In this document: positions 37,084 through 47,086 of the stretch, piece by piece | How positions within the stretch are numbered: position 1 is the first letter of the stretch | Layout of the letters: each line of letters begins with the position of its first letter | From: Betaproteobacteria bacterium MOLA814 | GTDB taxonomy: Bacteria > Pseudomonadota > Gammaproteobacteria > Burkholderiales > Burkholderiaceae_C | Direction of reading: 5' to 3' | Assembly (NCBI GenBank): GCA_000496475.1 | Contig: AYMW01000001.1 | Location: forward strand, 122,623 to 186,622 | Length of the DNA: 64,000 nucleotides | The notes under the pieces: model-generated | Database searches by the model: none | What the model was told of the DNA's origin: nothing | Seen by the model: the letters and a program-made list of their open reading frames with translations, nothing else | Translations under genes and position numbers: made by a program

Positions 37084-40000
37084 ATGCAACTACCAAAACT
37101 CACCACTGGCAAACGCTTTACATTACCGCAGCCAAAGGCCTCTAGCGATTCACTGTGGCTGAGTCAGTTGGCATTGCAGGAAAAAACGGCCGGTCGGCCT
37201 TTGTTGGTTGTGACAGCAGATGCGGCAACTGCAACTCGCTTGCTTGATGAGATGGCATTTTTTGCGCCAGCTGTGCGCGGCGCTTTGTTTCCCGACTGGG
37301 AAACCCTTCCCTACGACCATTTCTCCCCCCATCAAGACCTGATCAGCGAACGCTTGGCCACGCTGTGGCGCATCAAGCAGCACGATGCACAGGCAGGGGC
37401 AGACGTCGTGCTGGTGCCTGCCACCACCGCGCTGTACCGCGTGGCACCGCCCTCTTTTTTGGGCGCTTACACATTTGAATTCAAGGTCAAACAAAAACTA
37501 GACGAAGGCAAACTGCGCTCACAACTCACGACAGCAGGCTATAGCCACGTGTCACAAGTTGTCAGCCCGGGCGAGTACGCGGTTCGCGGCGGCCTCATTG
37601 ACTTGTTTCCTATGGGCTCTCTGGTGCCCTACCGCGTGGACTTGTTTGACGATGAAATTGACAGCATCCGCACGTTTGACCCAGACAGCCAACGCAGTCT
37701 CTACCCTGTGCCAGAGGTTCGCCTGCTGCCGGGTCGAGAGTTTCCAATGGACGATGCGTCGCGCACCCGATTCAGAAGCCGCTGGCGCGAGGTCGTAGAG
37801 GGCGACCCCACCAAAAGCCGAGTTTACAAAGACATGGGCAATGGGGTGGCCACGGCTGGCATCGAGTACTACCTACCGCTTTTTTTTGAAGAAACTGCAA
37901 CTGTCTTTGACTACTTAGGAGACGATGCCACGGTGGCTTTGGTGGGCGATTTAGAAAGTACTTTTGCCCAATTTTGGCGCGATACACAAGACCGCTACAG
38001 CTTACTGGCTGGTGACCCAGAACGACCAGCCCTACCGCCAGCGAGCTTGTTTTTAAGCGCTGAAGAGTTTTTTACGCGCGCCAACAAACACCCGCAGATT
38101 GCATTCAAGGCGTTCAGCGTTGACCCAGATCAACCCAACGACAGTCCTGCCAACACGCCCTTTCCCGCCTTTGCAAATCTGTCCGACTTAACGGTAGAGA
38201 GAGGGGCCACTGAACCGCTCATCAAGCTCAAAAAGCTCATCACAAATGGCGGCTGGCGCGTCTTACTGTGTGCCGAAAGCGAAGGTCGGCGCGAAAGCTT
38301 GCAAGACTTTGTACGCGCCAGCGGCATCACACCGCCTAGCTTTGAGAGCTTGCAAGCCTTTCTTGACAGCACAGAGCCTTTGGGCATGGTGGTCTCCAAC
38401 CTAAGCGTGGGCTTTGTAGGGGTTGAAGGCAGCGTGGCTTTGATAACCGAAACCGAGCTGTTCGCCACCGCCCCAGCCCCCCGCCGGCGCCGGCGCCAAG
38501 AGAAAGCCAGCGACGTTGAAGCCCTCATAAAGGATTTAAGCGAGCTGAAAGTAGGTGACCCGGTTGTGCACAGTGCACACGGCATTGGTCGCTACCACGG
38601 CCTCATCAACATGGACTTAGGCCAAGGTTTAGACGACGACGGGAACCCGCTGTTGCAAGAGTTTTTGAACTTGGAGTATGCAGACAAAGCAACGCTGTAT
38701 GTACCCGTCAGCCAATTGCATTTAATCAGCCGCTACACAGGTGTCAGCGCGGACGAAGCCAAACTACACCGCTTGGGTAGCGGCCAGTGGGAAAAAGCCA
38801 AACGCAAAGCGGCCGAGCAAGTGCGTGACGCAGCAGCCGAATTGCTCAACATCTACGCACGCCGACAAGCGCGTGTTGGCCACGCCTTTAGGTATAGCCC
38901 AAGCGATTACGAGCGCTTTGCCAACGATTTTGGGTTTGAAGAAACACCAGATCAGCGCGGGGCAATTCATGCTGTTATTCAAGACATGATTTCACCTCGC
39001 CCTATGGACCGCTTAATTTGTGGCGATGTAGGCTTTGGTAAAACAGAGGTGGCCCTGCGTGCCGCGTTTGTAGCGGTAACAGGCGGGCGACAAGTGGCTT
39101 TTTTGGCGCCCACAACGCTGTTGGCCGAGCAGCACTACCAAACCTTGATCGACCGGTTTGCCCAATGGCCCATCAAAATTGCTGAAATGAGCCGTTTTCG
39201 CTCTGCCAAGGAAATAGCTACCGCGGTCAAAGGCCTAGCTGATGGCACGGTGGATATTGTGGTGGGAACGCACAAGCTGTTCAGCGCGTCAGTGAAGTTC
39301 AAAGATTTGGGCCTGCTCATCATTGACGAAGAACACCGGTTTGGCGTGCGCCACAAAGAGACCATGAAGTCCATGCGCGCTGAGGTAGATGTGCTCACGC
39401 TCACGGCCACGCCCATACCGCGTACCTTGGGCATGGCACTTGAGGGGTTGCGCGACTTATCCGTTATTGCAACGGCACCGCAGCGCCGCTTGGCAATCAA
39501 AACGTTTGTACGCAACGAAGGCCAAGGCGTGATTCGTGAAGCTGTTATGCGCGAACTCAAACGCGGCGGGCAAGTGTATTTTTTACACAATGAAGTTGAC
39601 ACCATTCAAAACCGCAAACAGCAACTCGAGGCTTACTTGCCTGAAGCACGCATCGCCATTGCCCACGGCCAAATGCCAGAACGCCAACTTGAATCTGTCA
39701 TGCGCGACTTTGTGGCCCAGCGCTTTAACGTGTTGCTGTGTTCCACCATCATTGAAACGGGCATTGATGTGCCCACAGCCAACACCATTGTGATGGCTCG
39801 CGCCGACAAGTTTGGTCTGGCTCAGCTGCACCAATTGCGCGGACGCGTCGGGCGCAGCCACCACCAAGCCTATGCCTATTTGTTGGTGCCAGACACACAA
39901 AGCTTGACCAAACAAGCATCACAACGCATGGAAGCCATTCAAGAAATGGAAGAATTGGGGTCTGGCTTTTATTTGGCCATGCACGATTTGGAGATTCGAG

Positions 40001-40605
40001 GTGCCGGCGAGGTGTTGGGTGAAAACCAAAGCGGCAACATGTTGGAAATCGGCTTTCAGCTCTACAACGAAATGTTGTCCGAAGCGGTTGCCAGCTTAAA
40101 GGCTGGACGTGAGCCAGATTTGTTAAGCCCACTGTCAGTCATTACCGACATCAACCTGCATGTACCAGCCCTGTTGCCCAACGACTACTGTGGCGATGTG
40201 CACTTGCGCCTCAGCTTTTATAAAAAACTGGCCACCGCTAAGACCAGCGACAGCATAGACAGGTTGACAGAAGAAATTGCCGACCGCTTTGGTAAATTAC
40301 CACCACAGGCTGCCGCCCTGATCGATGTACACCGCCTGCGCGTGTTGTGCGCACCTTACGGTGTGGTGAAAGTTGATGCGGCCCCTACAGTCATTAGCAT
40401 CACCTTCAAAAAAGATGCGCCCATAGACCCAGCCAAAATCATTGCCCTTATCCAAAAAAACCGCCACATCAAACTGGCCGGCAACGACAAACTGCGCATC
40501 GAAAAAGCCTTACCAGACCCCAACTTGCGCGCTCACATGGTACGCGACGTGTTGCGCAATTTGGGCGAACCCACAACAGTGCGTGCCACAGAAATAACCG
40601 TTTAA
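37084..40605 (+). CDS. mfd: Transcription-repair coupling factor
   Basis: Displaces RNA polymerase stalled at DNA lesions and recruits UvrA. 1173 residues. The UvrB-homology module comes first, the RNA-polymerase-interacting domain at about residues 480-560 (GDPVVHSAHGIGRYHGL), then the SF2 translocase: GDVGFGKTEVA (Walker A, about residue 647), IIDEEHRFGVRHKE (about 745), TATPIPRTL, and QLRGRVGRSHHQAYAYLL. The C-terminal TRCF domain closes the protein. serB begins directly after the stop. Confidence 0.96.
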   Translation: MQLPKLTTGKRFTLPQPKASSDSLWLSQLALQEKTAGRPLLVVTADAATATRLLDEMAFFAPAVRGALFPDWETLPYDHFSPHQDLISERLATLWRIKQHDAQAGADVVLVPATTALYRVAPPSFLGAYTFEFKVKQKLDEGKLRSQLTTAGYSHVSQVVSPGEYAVRGGLIDLFPMGSLVPYRVDLFDDEIDSIRTFDPDSQRSLYPVPEVRLLPGREFPMDDASRTRFRSRWREVVEGDPTKSRVYKDMGNGVATAGIEYYLPLFFEETATVFDYLGDDATVALVGDLESTFAQFWRDTQDRYSLLAGDPERPALPPASLFLSAEEFFTRANKHPQIAFKAFSVDPDQPNDSPANTPFPAFANLSDLTVERGATEPLIKLKKLITNGGWRVLLCAESEGRRESLQDFVRASGITPPSFESLQAFLDSTEPLGMVVSNLSVGFVGVEGSVALITETELFATAPAPRRRRRQEKASDVEALIKDLSELKVGDPVVHSAHGIGRYHGLINMDLGQGLDDDGNPLLQEFLNLEYADKATLYVPVSQLHLISRYTGVSADEAKLHRLGSGQWEKAKRKAAEQVRDAAAELLNIYARRQARVGHAFRYSPSDYERFANDFGFEETPDQRGAIHAVIQDMISPRPMDRLICGDVGFGKTEVALRAAFVAVTGGRQVAFLAPTTLLAEQHYQTLIDRFAQWPIKIAEMSRFRSAKEIATAVKGLADGTVDIVVGTHKLFSASVKFKDLGLLIIDEEHRFGVRHKETMKSMRAEVDVLTLTATPIPRTLGMALEGLRDLSVIATAPQRRLAIKTFVRNEGQGVIREAVMRELKRGGQVYFLHNEVDTIQNRKQQLEAYLPEARIAIAHGQMPERQLESVMRDFVAQRFNVLLCSTIIETGIDVPTANTIVMARADKFGLAQLHQLRGRVGRSHHQAYAYLLVPDTQSLTKQASQRMEAIQEMEELGSGFYLAMHDLEIRGAGEVLGENQSGNMLEIGFQLYNEMLSEAVASLKAGREPDLLSPLSVITDINLHVPALLPNDYCGDVHLRLSFYKKLATAKTSDSIDRLTEEIADRFGKLPPQAAALIDVHRLRVLCAPYGVVKVDAAPTVISITFKKDAPIDPAKIIALIQKNRHIKLAGNDKLRIEKALPDPNLRAHMVRDVLRNLGEPTTVRATEITV

Positions 40606-41334
40606 ATGAGCGCCTACTCCCATACCGAAATCGAACCAGGTTTGCTGGTTAAAAACAGTGTGTCTGCCAAAGCACTTGGACACTACAAGCTCATTGCCTT
40701 TGACATGGACTCCACACTGATCAACATTGAGTGCATCGATGAAATTGCCGATGCCGCTGGCAAAAAAGCCGAAGTCGCAGCCATCACTGAAGCGTCAATG
40801 CGTGGCGAGATTAAAGACTTTAGAGACAGCTTGTTGCGGCGATTGGGGCTGCTGCAAGGTGTGCCTCTGACCCACTTAGACACCGTGTTTCGCGAGCGCT
40901 TGCGCCTCAATCCGGGGGCGCGCACGCTGGTAACAGCCTGCAAAGCGCACGGCCTGCAAGCCGTTCTGGTCAGCGGCGGGTTTACCTACTTTGCAGACCG
41001 CATTAAAGATATGTTGGGCCTAGATATGGCTAGAGCCAATGCCTTAGAAGTGGTTGACGGTCACCTCACCGGCCAACTGTTAATGCAAAGCTGGGGCGAT
41101 ATATGCGACGGCAACACCAAGCGGGAAACGGTATTGGAATTGTGCCAACAAATCGGATGCGACCCATCACAAATGATCGCGGTGGGTGACGGTGCCAACG
41201 ACCTGCCCATGATGGGAGTGGCCGGCTTGTCAGTGGCTTACCACGCCAAGCCAGCCGTTCGCGAGCAAGCCGATGTTGTCATCAACGACGGCGGCTTAGA
41301 CAGGTTGCTGGCCGCGTTGCCGCACGAGTCGTAA
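40606..41334 (+). CDS. serB: Phosphoserine phosphatase
   Basis: Last step of serine synthesis, a HAD hydrolase of 242 residues. The nucleophile and acid are Asp33 and Asp35 in AFDMDSTLIN; VSGGFTYF, NTKRETVLEL and the metal site VGDGANDLPMM follow. The ATG comes immediately after the mfd TAA, so the two genes are co-transcribed. It has no N-terminal ACT domain, unlike longer SerB forms. Confidence 0.94.
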   Translation: MSAYSHTEIEPGLLVKNSVSAKALGHYKLIAFDMDSTLINIECIDEIADAAGKKAEVAAITEASMRGEIKDFRDSLLRRLGLLQGVPLTHLDTVFRERLRLNPGARTLVTACKAHGLQAVLVSGGFTYFADRIKDMLGLDMARANALEVVDGHLTGQLLMQSWGDICDGNTKRETVLELCQQIGCDPSQMIAVGDGANDLPMMGVAGLSVAYHAKPAVREQADVVINDGGLDRLLAALPHES

Positions 41335-41414
41335 ACAACGCAGAAATGGCGCCTGCATAGCTGGGTCATCATGCAGTGTGGCACTCATGAAAGCCCGGCT
41401 ATCACGACGCACCA

Positions 41415-44400
41415 CTACACACCACGCTGGCCAGCATCGCCCCCATCGCGATGGCTGTGACGTGTGCCACTTTTAAACACCGAGCGCACCACCACAAAAA
41501 ACACTGGTACAAATACCAGCGCCAACACAGCACCTGTCAGCATACCGCCGATAACGCCTGTCCCAATCGCCCGCTGGCTGGCTGAACCCGCCCCTGTGGC
41601 CAAGGCCAACGGCAAAACACCCAAAGTGAAAGCCATGGATGTCATCAGAACAGGACGGAATCGCAGGTGTGCTGCAGCCAAAGCTGACTCAACCAAGCCC
41701 TTGCCCTGGGCCTGCAAGTCTTTGGCAAATTCGATGATGAGAATGGCGTTTTTAGCCGATAAGCCGATGATGGTGATGAGTCCCACCTGAAAGTACACAT
41801 CGTTGGCATAGCCGCGCATCAGCGTGGCCAACAGCACGCCCAATATGCCCAACGGCACAACCAAAATGACTCCCAGCGGAATCGACCAACTTTCATACAA
41901 CGCAGCCAAACACAAAAAAACCGCCAGAATGGCAAACGCATAGAGGATAACGGCCTGTGAACCAGCCAACTTTTCTTCACGTGAAAAGCCAGTCCACTCG
42001 TAACCAAAACCTGCTGGCAACTGACCTGCCAAACGCTCCATTTCAGCCAAGGCGGCGCCAGTACTTTGCCCAGGAGCAGCACTGCCAGTGATGCGCATGG
42101 CCGGGTAGCCGTTGTAACGAACCGTTTGCATCGGCCCGGTAATCCAGCTGGTGGAAGCGAAAGCTGACAGAGGTACAGCCTGGCCGGCGCCGTTGTTGAC
42201 TGTGATGCGCAGCAGGTCTTCAGCTTGCATACGAGCCGGTGCATCGGCCTGCACAATCACCCGCTGCAAACGGCCTTGGTTGGGGAAATCGTTGACGTAG
42301 CTTGCGCCAAACGAGGTCCCAATCGCGCTGGCAATGGCGTCAAAACTCACGCCTTGGGCACTGGCCTTGTCGCGGTCAATATCAAGCTGCAACTGCGCAG
42401 CATCTTCCAAGCCGTCAGGACGCAAACCTGTGATCAATTTGCTTGTTGAGGCCATGCCGAGCAACTGGTTGCGCGCGTCTAGCAACGCCTCGTGACCAAG
42501 ACCAGCGCGGTCTTGCAACCTAAAACTGAAACCAGAGGCTGAGCCTAGACCTGGAATAGGTGGAGGACTCAAGGGAAATATTGAGGCATCACGGATACCA
42601 GACAAACCGCCAAAGGCTCGCCCTGCCAATGCCTGCGACGAGTTGCTAGGGTCAGGCCGCTCGCTCCAGTCAGTCAGCGTTACAAATGCCAAAGCTGCGT
42701 TTTGCCCTTGGCCTGCAAAACTAAAACCAAGCACACCCACCATGCTTTGAACTTCAGGCTGCTTCAGCATGAATGCCTCGACCTGCTCCATCACGTTCAG
42801 TGTGCGCGCAGTGGTAGCGCCTGGTGGCAGTTGCACATTCACCAACATCGTGCCTTGGTCCTCATTGGGCAAAAACGACGTGGGTAAGCGCTGGTACAGC
42901 ACCACAGCTGCTGCGACTATGGCAGCGTAAACAACCATGGTTCGGCCCGAACGTGCCAACAAAACGGCTACACCGCTCTCGTAACGCTTGGTTGTTCGGG
43001 TAAAACCGCGGTTAAACCAACCAAAGAAACCGCGCTTGTCGCGCTGATGGCCAGCCTCAACATGTTTGAGCAAGGTGGCACACAGGGCGGGCGTCAATGA
43101 CAGCGCCATCAGCGCAGAAAACGCAATCGACACGCCCATGACCGCAGCAAATTGGCGGTATATGTTGCCTACTGAACCACTGAAAAAAGCCAATGGAACA
43201 AACACAGCAATCAGCACAACGGTCATACCAATAATGGCGCTAGAAATTTGGCCCATTGCTTTTCGTGTGGCGTCAATGGGTGACAGGCCCTCTTCGCTCA
43301 TGATGCGCTCGACGTTTTCTACCACCACGATGGCGTCGTCTACCACGATGCCAATGACCAATACCATGCCAAACATGGTCAATACGTTGATAGAGAAGCC
43401 CATGGCCAACAGCGCTGCAAATGTGCCCAACAAAGCCACTGGGACAACAATGGTGGGAATAACGGTGTAACGCCAATTTTGTAAAAACAAAAACATCACC
43501 AAAAACACCAGCAACACGGCCTCTGCCAATGTCTTGGCGACTTCTTTGATGGAGATGCGAATAAAGCGCGAGCTGTCGTAAGGAATAGCCCAGCTCATCC
43601 CTTGAGGGAAAAACCCTTCGAGCTCTGTCATACGAGTCCGCACAGCGTCAGCCGTCTCAAGTGCATTGCCGCTGGGCGACAACTGCACGCCGATGCCCAC
43701 AGCTGGTGTGCCATTTAAACGCGCTGATGTCGCGTAGGCCTGGGCACCCATCTCGATTCGGGCAACGTCCCTTAATCTGACTGTTGCACCATCCGTATTG
43801 GCGCGCAATATGACATTGCCAAATTCGTTGACCGTGCCAAGTTGTCCATTCACAACGACAGTAGCCGATACCCCTTGTCCTGGAACGTTGGGTAGGCTGC
43901 CGATGACGCCTGCGGACACCTGCACGTTTTGTGCGCGAATGGCTGAGATTACCTGAGCGGCACTGAGGTTAAACCCCAGCAGTTTGGCTGGATCTATCCA
44001 CACGCGCATGGCCCGTTCAGTGCCAAACAACTGGACAGTCCCAACACCCGGCAAACGCTGTATTTCCGGCACGATGCTGCGTGAGGCAAAGTCACCCAGC
44101 GCCACGGGGTCCCAAGCTGGATCGTCAGATGACAGAATTGTAAACAACAGAAAATTGCTGCGCGCTTTGTCAACCCTGACGCCTTGTTGTATGACGGTCG
44201 AAGGCAGTCTGGGCGTGGCACGTGCCAAGCGGTTTTGAACGTCTACCTGGGCCAAATCAGCATTGGTACCTTGCTCAAAACTCAACACAATGCTTCCGGA
44301 GCCGTTGGCCTGCGCCACAGACTCCATGTAGATCAAGCCAGGTGAGCCATTCATTTCCTGCTCAATCACCGACAACACGCTGTCTTCAAGCGTCTGGGCT

Positions 44401-44558
44401 GAGGCGCCTGGGTAATTGGCAGTGATAGAAATGGCGGGTGGCGCCACGGGCGGGTACTGCGCAATGGGCAACTGCGTGATGGAGACAGCGCCCATCACCA
44501 TAATAAACAGGGCAATCACCCACGCAAAAATTGGACGGTCAATGAAAAATGTAGCCAT
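41415..44558 (-). CDS. RND multidrug efflux permease, HAE1 family (AcrB/MexB type)
   Basis: A 1047-residue inner-membrane proton antiporter that exports hydrophobic drugs. It has the usual two six-segment halves with large periplasmic loops. The proton-relay Asp pair is in VIGIVVDDAIVVVENVER, and the QLPIAQYPPVAPPAISI and FFIDRPIFAWVIA openings are standard. It follows the adaptor gene by 12 bases. No outer-membrane channel gene follows, so it likely uses a TolC/OprM-type partner encoded elsewhere. Confidence 0.93.
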   Translation of the reverse strand: MATFFIDRPIFAWVIALFIMVMGAVSITQLPIAQYPPVAPPAISITANYPGASAQTLEDSVLSVIEQEMNGSPGLIYMESVAQANGSGSIVLSFEQGTNADLAQVDVQNRLARATPRLPSTVIQQGVRVDKARSNFLLFTILSSDDPAWDPVALGDFASRSIVPEIQRLPGVGTVQLFGTERAMRVWIDPAKLLGFNLSAAQVISAIRAQNVQVSAGVIGSLPNVPGQGVSATVVVNGQLGTVNEFGNVILRANTDGATVRLRDVARIEMGAQAYATSARLNGTPAVGIGVQLSPSGNALETADAVRTRMTELEGFFPQGMSWAIPYDSSRFIRISIKEVAKTLAEAVLLVFLVMFLFLQNWRYTVIPTIVVPVALLGTFAALLAMGFSINVLTMFGMVLVIGIVVDDAIVVVENVERIMSEEGLSPIDATRKAMGQISSAIIGMTVVLIAVFVPLAFFSGSVGNIYRQFAAVMGVSIAFSALMALSLTPALCATLLKHVEAGHQRDKRGFFGWFNRGFTRTTKRYESGVAVLLARSGRTMVVYAAIVAAAVVLYQRLPTSFLPNEDQGTMLVNVQLPPGATTARTLNVMEQVEAFMLKQPEVQSMVGVLGFSFAGQGQNAALAFVTLTDWSERPDPSNSSQALAGRAFGGLSGIRDASIFPLSPPPIPGLGSASGFSFRLQDRAGLGHEALLDARNQLLGMASTSKLITGLRPDGLEDAAQLQLDIDRDKASAQGVSFDAIASAIGTSFGASYVNDFPNQGRLQRVIVQADAPARMQAEDLLRITVNNGAGQAVPLSAFASTSWITGPMQTVRYNGYPAMRITGSAAPGQSTGAALAEMERLAGQLPAGFGYEWTGFSREEKLAGSQAVILYAFAILAVFLCLAALYESWSIPLGVILVVPLGILGVLLATLMRGYANDVYFQVGLITIIGLSAKNAILIIEFAKDLQAQGKGLVESALAAAHLRFRPVLMTSMAFTLGVLPLALATGAGSASQRAIGTGVIGGMLTGAVLALVFVPVFFVVVRSVFKSGTRHSHRDGGDAGQRGV

Positions 44559-44570
44559 GCTGTGCGTCCG

Positions 44571-45815
44571 TTAGTTGGTCTTCGCTGCATCGACTGGTTT
44601 GCCCAGTCCGGCGTTGGGTGCAGACCCAGGTGACGACCACGCAACAGGCGCGACGGGACCGCCGCCTCTTAGCTTTTGAAAACCATCGACCATGACTTGC
44701 TCACCAGCCGACAGGCCTGCAAGAATCACCCACTGACCAGACTGCTCGGCGGTCACTGTTACTGCTCTTTGCGCAACCTTGCCCTGTGCGTCCACCACCA
44801 TAACCGTGTCACCTTGGGCAGAGCGTGTCACGGCTTGCTTGGGCAGCAATGTTGCATTGCTGACAATTTCCTGCTGGAGGCGGACGCGCACGTACAACCC
44901 TGACAACAAGATGCCGTCGGGGTTTGGAATCGACGCGCGCAGCATCACTTGCCCAGTGGCTGGGTCAACCGTTGAATCTGAAAACAAAAGGGTACCGCTG
45001 TGGGCGTACGCAGTGCCGTCTGCCAAAATAACCTGCACGGTGTTGTTGCCGCCGCCTTGTGCTGCCAGCGCCACGTTGGTCGGCGACATTTTTACATGCA
45101 TGGCTTGCGATGCTGGCTGCATAACATCCACATACATGGGATTCATTTGATGAATAACGGCCAACTGGGTCGCCTCGTTCTGGCTAACCAATGCACCTTC
45201 GCTGACCAGTGACCGACCAATCTGACCAGCTATTGGCGCCACAACTGTGGCATGACTCAGCGACAATCCAGCCGTTCGCACGCCGGCTTGAGCTGCTGCC
45301 ACGTCAGCTTGTGCCATGCGCTCCTTGGCCAACGCGTCGAGGTACGCTTGTTCGCTGATAAATTTTTGCGCTGTCAGAGCCTTGTTACGCTGCACCAGAG
45401 CGGAGGCGGCGCTTAATGTGGCCTCGGCTTTGGCCAACGACGCTTGTGCGCTGTGTACAGCGGCCTCATAAGGAGCGGCATCAATTTGAAACAAAACTTG
45501 GCCAGCCTGCACACTGCTGCCCTCTTGAAACAAACGTCGCGCCACAATTCCTGTAACCCGGGCGCGAACTTGAGCCTCACGCGAGGATGCCAAGCGACCG
45601 GGTAATTCCGTCATCAAGTCCACATCGCCAAGCGCCACAGTCACCACGCCAACTGTGGCTGGTGGTGGTCCGCCCACCCCGTTTGCGCCGCCAGCAGGCT
45701 TGGACGGTGACGGGCCACAAGCGCTTGCCAGTGCGCCAGCGCATAACACCAGCACGGTGCGGGTGTGGACCCATGACTTGACAGAAAAGGCTGGGTGAAC
45801 AACAGGCATAAACAA
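44571..45815 (-). CDS. RND efflux periplasmic adaptor (AcrA/MexA type)
   Basis: A 414-residue lipoprotein of the membrane fusion family. The signal ends at the lipobox ASAC (about Cys33). Then follow the lipoyl half motifs (VRARVTGIVARRLFQEGSSVQAGQVLFQID), an alpha hairpin around residues 115-180, and beta-barrel segments. Ala/Gly/Pro-rich spacers stand at both ends. It links the inner pump with the outer channel. First gene of the pair. Confidence 0.92.
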   Translation of the reverse strand: MFMPVVHPAFSVKSWVHTRTVLVLCAGALASACGPSPSKPAGGANGVGGPPPATVGVVTVALGDVDLMTELPGRLASSREAQVRARVTGIVARRLFQEGSSVQAGQVLFQIDAAPYEAAVHSAQASLAKAEATLSAASALVQRNKALTAQKFISEQAYLDALAKERMAQADVAAAQAGVRTAGLSLSHATVVAPIAGQIGRSLVSEGALVSQNEATQLAVIHQMNPMYVDVMQPASQAMHVKMSPTNVALAAQGGGNNTVQVILADGTAYAHSGTLLFSDSTVDPATGQVMLRASIPNPDGILLSGLYVRVRLQQEIVSNATLLPKQAVTRSAQGDTVMVVDAQGKVAQRAVTVTAEQSGQWVILAGLSAGEQVMVDGFQKLRGGGPVAPVAWSSPGSAPNAGLGKPVDAAKTN

Positions 45816-45879
45816 CTTTCACGCCGTGGTGCATATCAAGCCCACGGTGCAGCAACGCGGACAACAAACGGACCACTGT

Positions 45880-45891
45880 TACTGATCAGTA
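45880..45891. promoter_or_regulatory. 12-bp perfect palindrome at likely RND promoter
   Basis: TACTGATCAGTA is a perfect palindrome about 65 bases before the adaptor start. On the minus strand it overlaps TATACT, a good -10 box, so a bound repressor would block transcription of the efflux pair. TetR-type repressors commonly control such pumps, but no such gene is next to it. Confidence 0.45.
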
Positions 45892-45923
45892 TAGGGGTGC
45901 ATAGCCGTGCGGACTGTCAGAGG

Positions 45924-46229
45924 CTACAACACCCGTAACTCATAGCCACCCTCATCTAGGTACCGGTGGGTGCCAAAGGCGGCTTGCAGCGCTGCAGCCT
46001 CGGCTATTTGCCAACTTTCGAAAACCTCACGCTCGGACTGGCTCATGGCCTCAACATCAGGTGTGTCGCCAAATGTGTTGGTCAAGCGTTGGTACATGGC
46101 GTAAATAGGCACCACCAAACTGGCATCGCCTAGGTGCGCTTCTAGAGTGGCGCAAAACCGCTTGGCTGCCGCGGCCCTTTGCTCGATGCTGGTATCGTCT
46201 CCAGAGAAGATGCTGACGCTGTAAGTCAT
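45924..46229 (-). CDS. Hypothetical protein, acidic
   Basis: A 101-residue soluble protein I do not recognise. It is largely helical by eye, with no membrane segment. Conserved-looking parts are VPIYAMYQRLTNTFGDTPD and EGGYELRVL at the C-terminus. It overlaps the DUF3820 gene by ATGA and is the third gene of the yciH operon, which supports that it is real. Confidence 0.6.
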   Translation of the reverse strand: MTYSVSIFSGDDTSIEQRAAAAKRFCATLEAHLGDASLVVPIYAMYQRLTNTFGDTPDVEAMSQSEREVFESWQIAEAAALQAAFGTHRYLDEGGYELRVL

Positions 46230-46450
46230 GGCTGGTGGTGCCGGCGCAAGGGCTTCAGCAAATCACTCAAACCGTTGTGGTCAATTTCGTGCATGAGCGC
46301 GAGCAACTCGCCGATGCGCCCGGTGGGGAAGCCCTCGCGGGCAAACCAGTTCAAGTAGTTGCCAGGCAAGTCGGCAATGACGCGGTCTTTGTGCTTGCCA
46401 AAAGGCATTTTGGTATCGACCAACAGCTGCAAGTCTTGTGGCGAGATCAT
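46226..46450 (-). CDS. DUF3820 family protein
   Basis: A 74-residue protein with the DUF3820 pattern: KMPFGKHKDRVIADLPGNYLNWF followed by GELLALMHEIDHNGL. Pfam describes related Pseudomonas proteins as putative quorum-regulated virulence factors, but the role is uncertain. Four-base overlaps join it to yciH upstream and the hypothetical gene downstream. Confidence 0.8.
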   Translation of the reverse strand: MISPQDLQLLVDTKMPFGKHKDRVIADLPGNYLNWFAREGFPTGRIGELLALMHEIDHNGLSDLLKPLRRHHQP

Positions 46451-46935
46451 GGTTTAGGTTGCACCACTTTATGGCCATTGGCACGCAACCATTGCGCACA
46501 CTTGGCGATGTGATCACCCTGCACCTCCACCAGACCGTCTTTGGTTGTGCCACCACTGCTGCATGCCTGGCGAAGCGCCTTGGACGCTAAAGTCAAGTCA
46601 GCCATGTTCAAAGCCAAGCCACTCACCAATGTTAACACCTTGCCTTTGCGTTTTTCCAACACCACGCGCACGCGACCATCACCCAGCAGCACATGGGCCA
46701 GCGAGCAGGTGCAAGCTGACACAGCGTTGCGACATTGCGGACACGTGCTGCCCACATCAGTGGCGTAGACCAATGCGCTGCGGTGGCCAGCACCAGCGCC
46801 CACATGGCCCGCAGCAGGTGGCGTGAGCGAAGCTGCGGATTGGGCCCGTTCCACCGCACTCGGCGACCCGGACAAGACGGCCAAGCCCGACAAGCTTTTG
46901 ATGGGACTGATGGGGTCTTTGTTCGAGAATTTCAT
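46447..46935 (-). CDS. yciH: Translation initiation factor SUI1-like protein (YciH)
   Basis: A 162-residue protein. A Cys pair CPQCRNAVSACTC near residue 70 forms a likely zinc knuckle. The SUI1 domain follows: RVVLEKRKGKVLTLVSGLAL and SGGTTKDGLVEVQGDH, then KCAQWLRANGHKV. YciH is the bacterial homologue of eIF1 and affects start-codon fidelity. The N-terminal 60 residues are low-complexity. First gene of a three-gene overlapping set. Confidence 0.88.
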   Translation of the reverse strand: MKFSNKDPISPIKSLSGLAVLSGSPSAVERAQSAASLTPPAAGHVGAGAGHRSALVYATDVGSTCPQCRNAVSACTCSLAHVLLGDGRVRVVLEKRKGKVLTLVSGLALNMADLTLASKALRQACSSGGTTKDGLVEVQGDHIAKCAQWLRANGHKVVQPKP

Positions 46936-47086
46936 GACGGCGGTGGTTAACGCATAGGAGCCTGTTGCTACACAATTGGCATTGTGCCTGAACAGACGGT
47001 GCCTAAGCTAGGAAGCGCAAGTTGCCCTAAACAAGCACTTACCTTGATGCCGGCGCACCTTTACAGGGCGCGACGAATGCTGTCTG

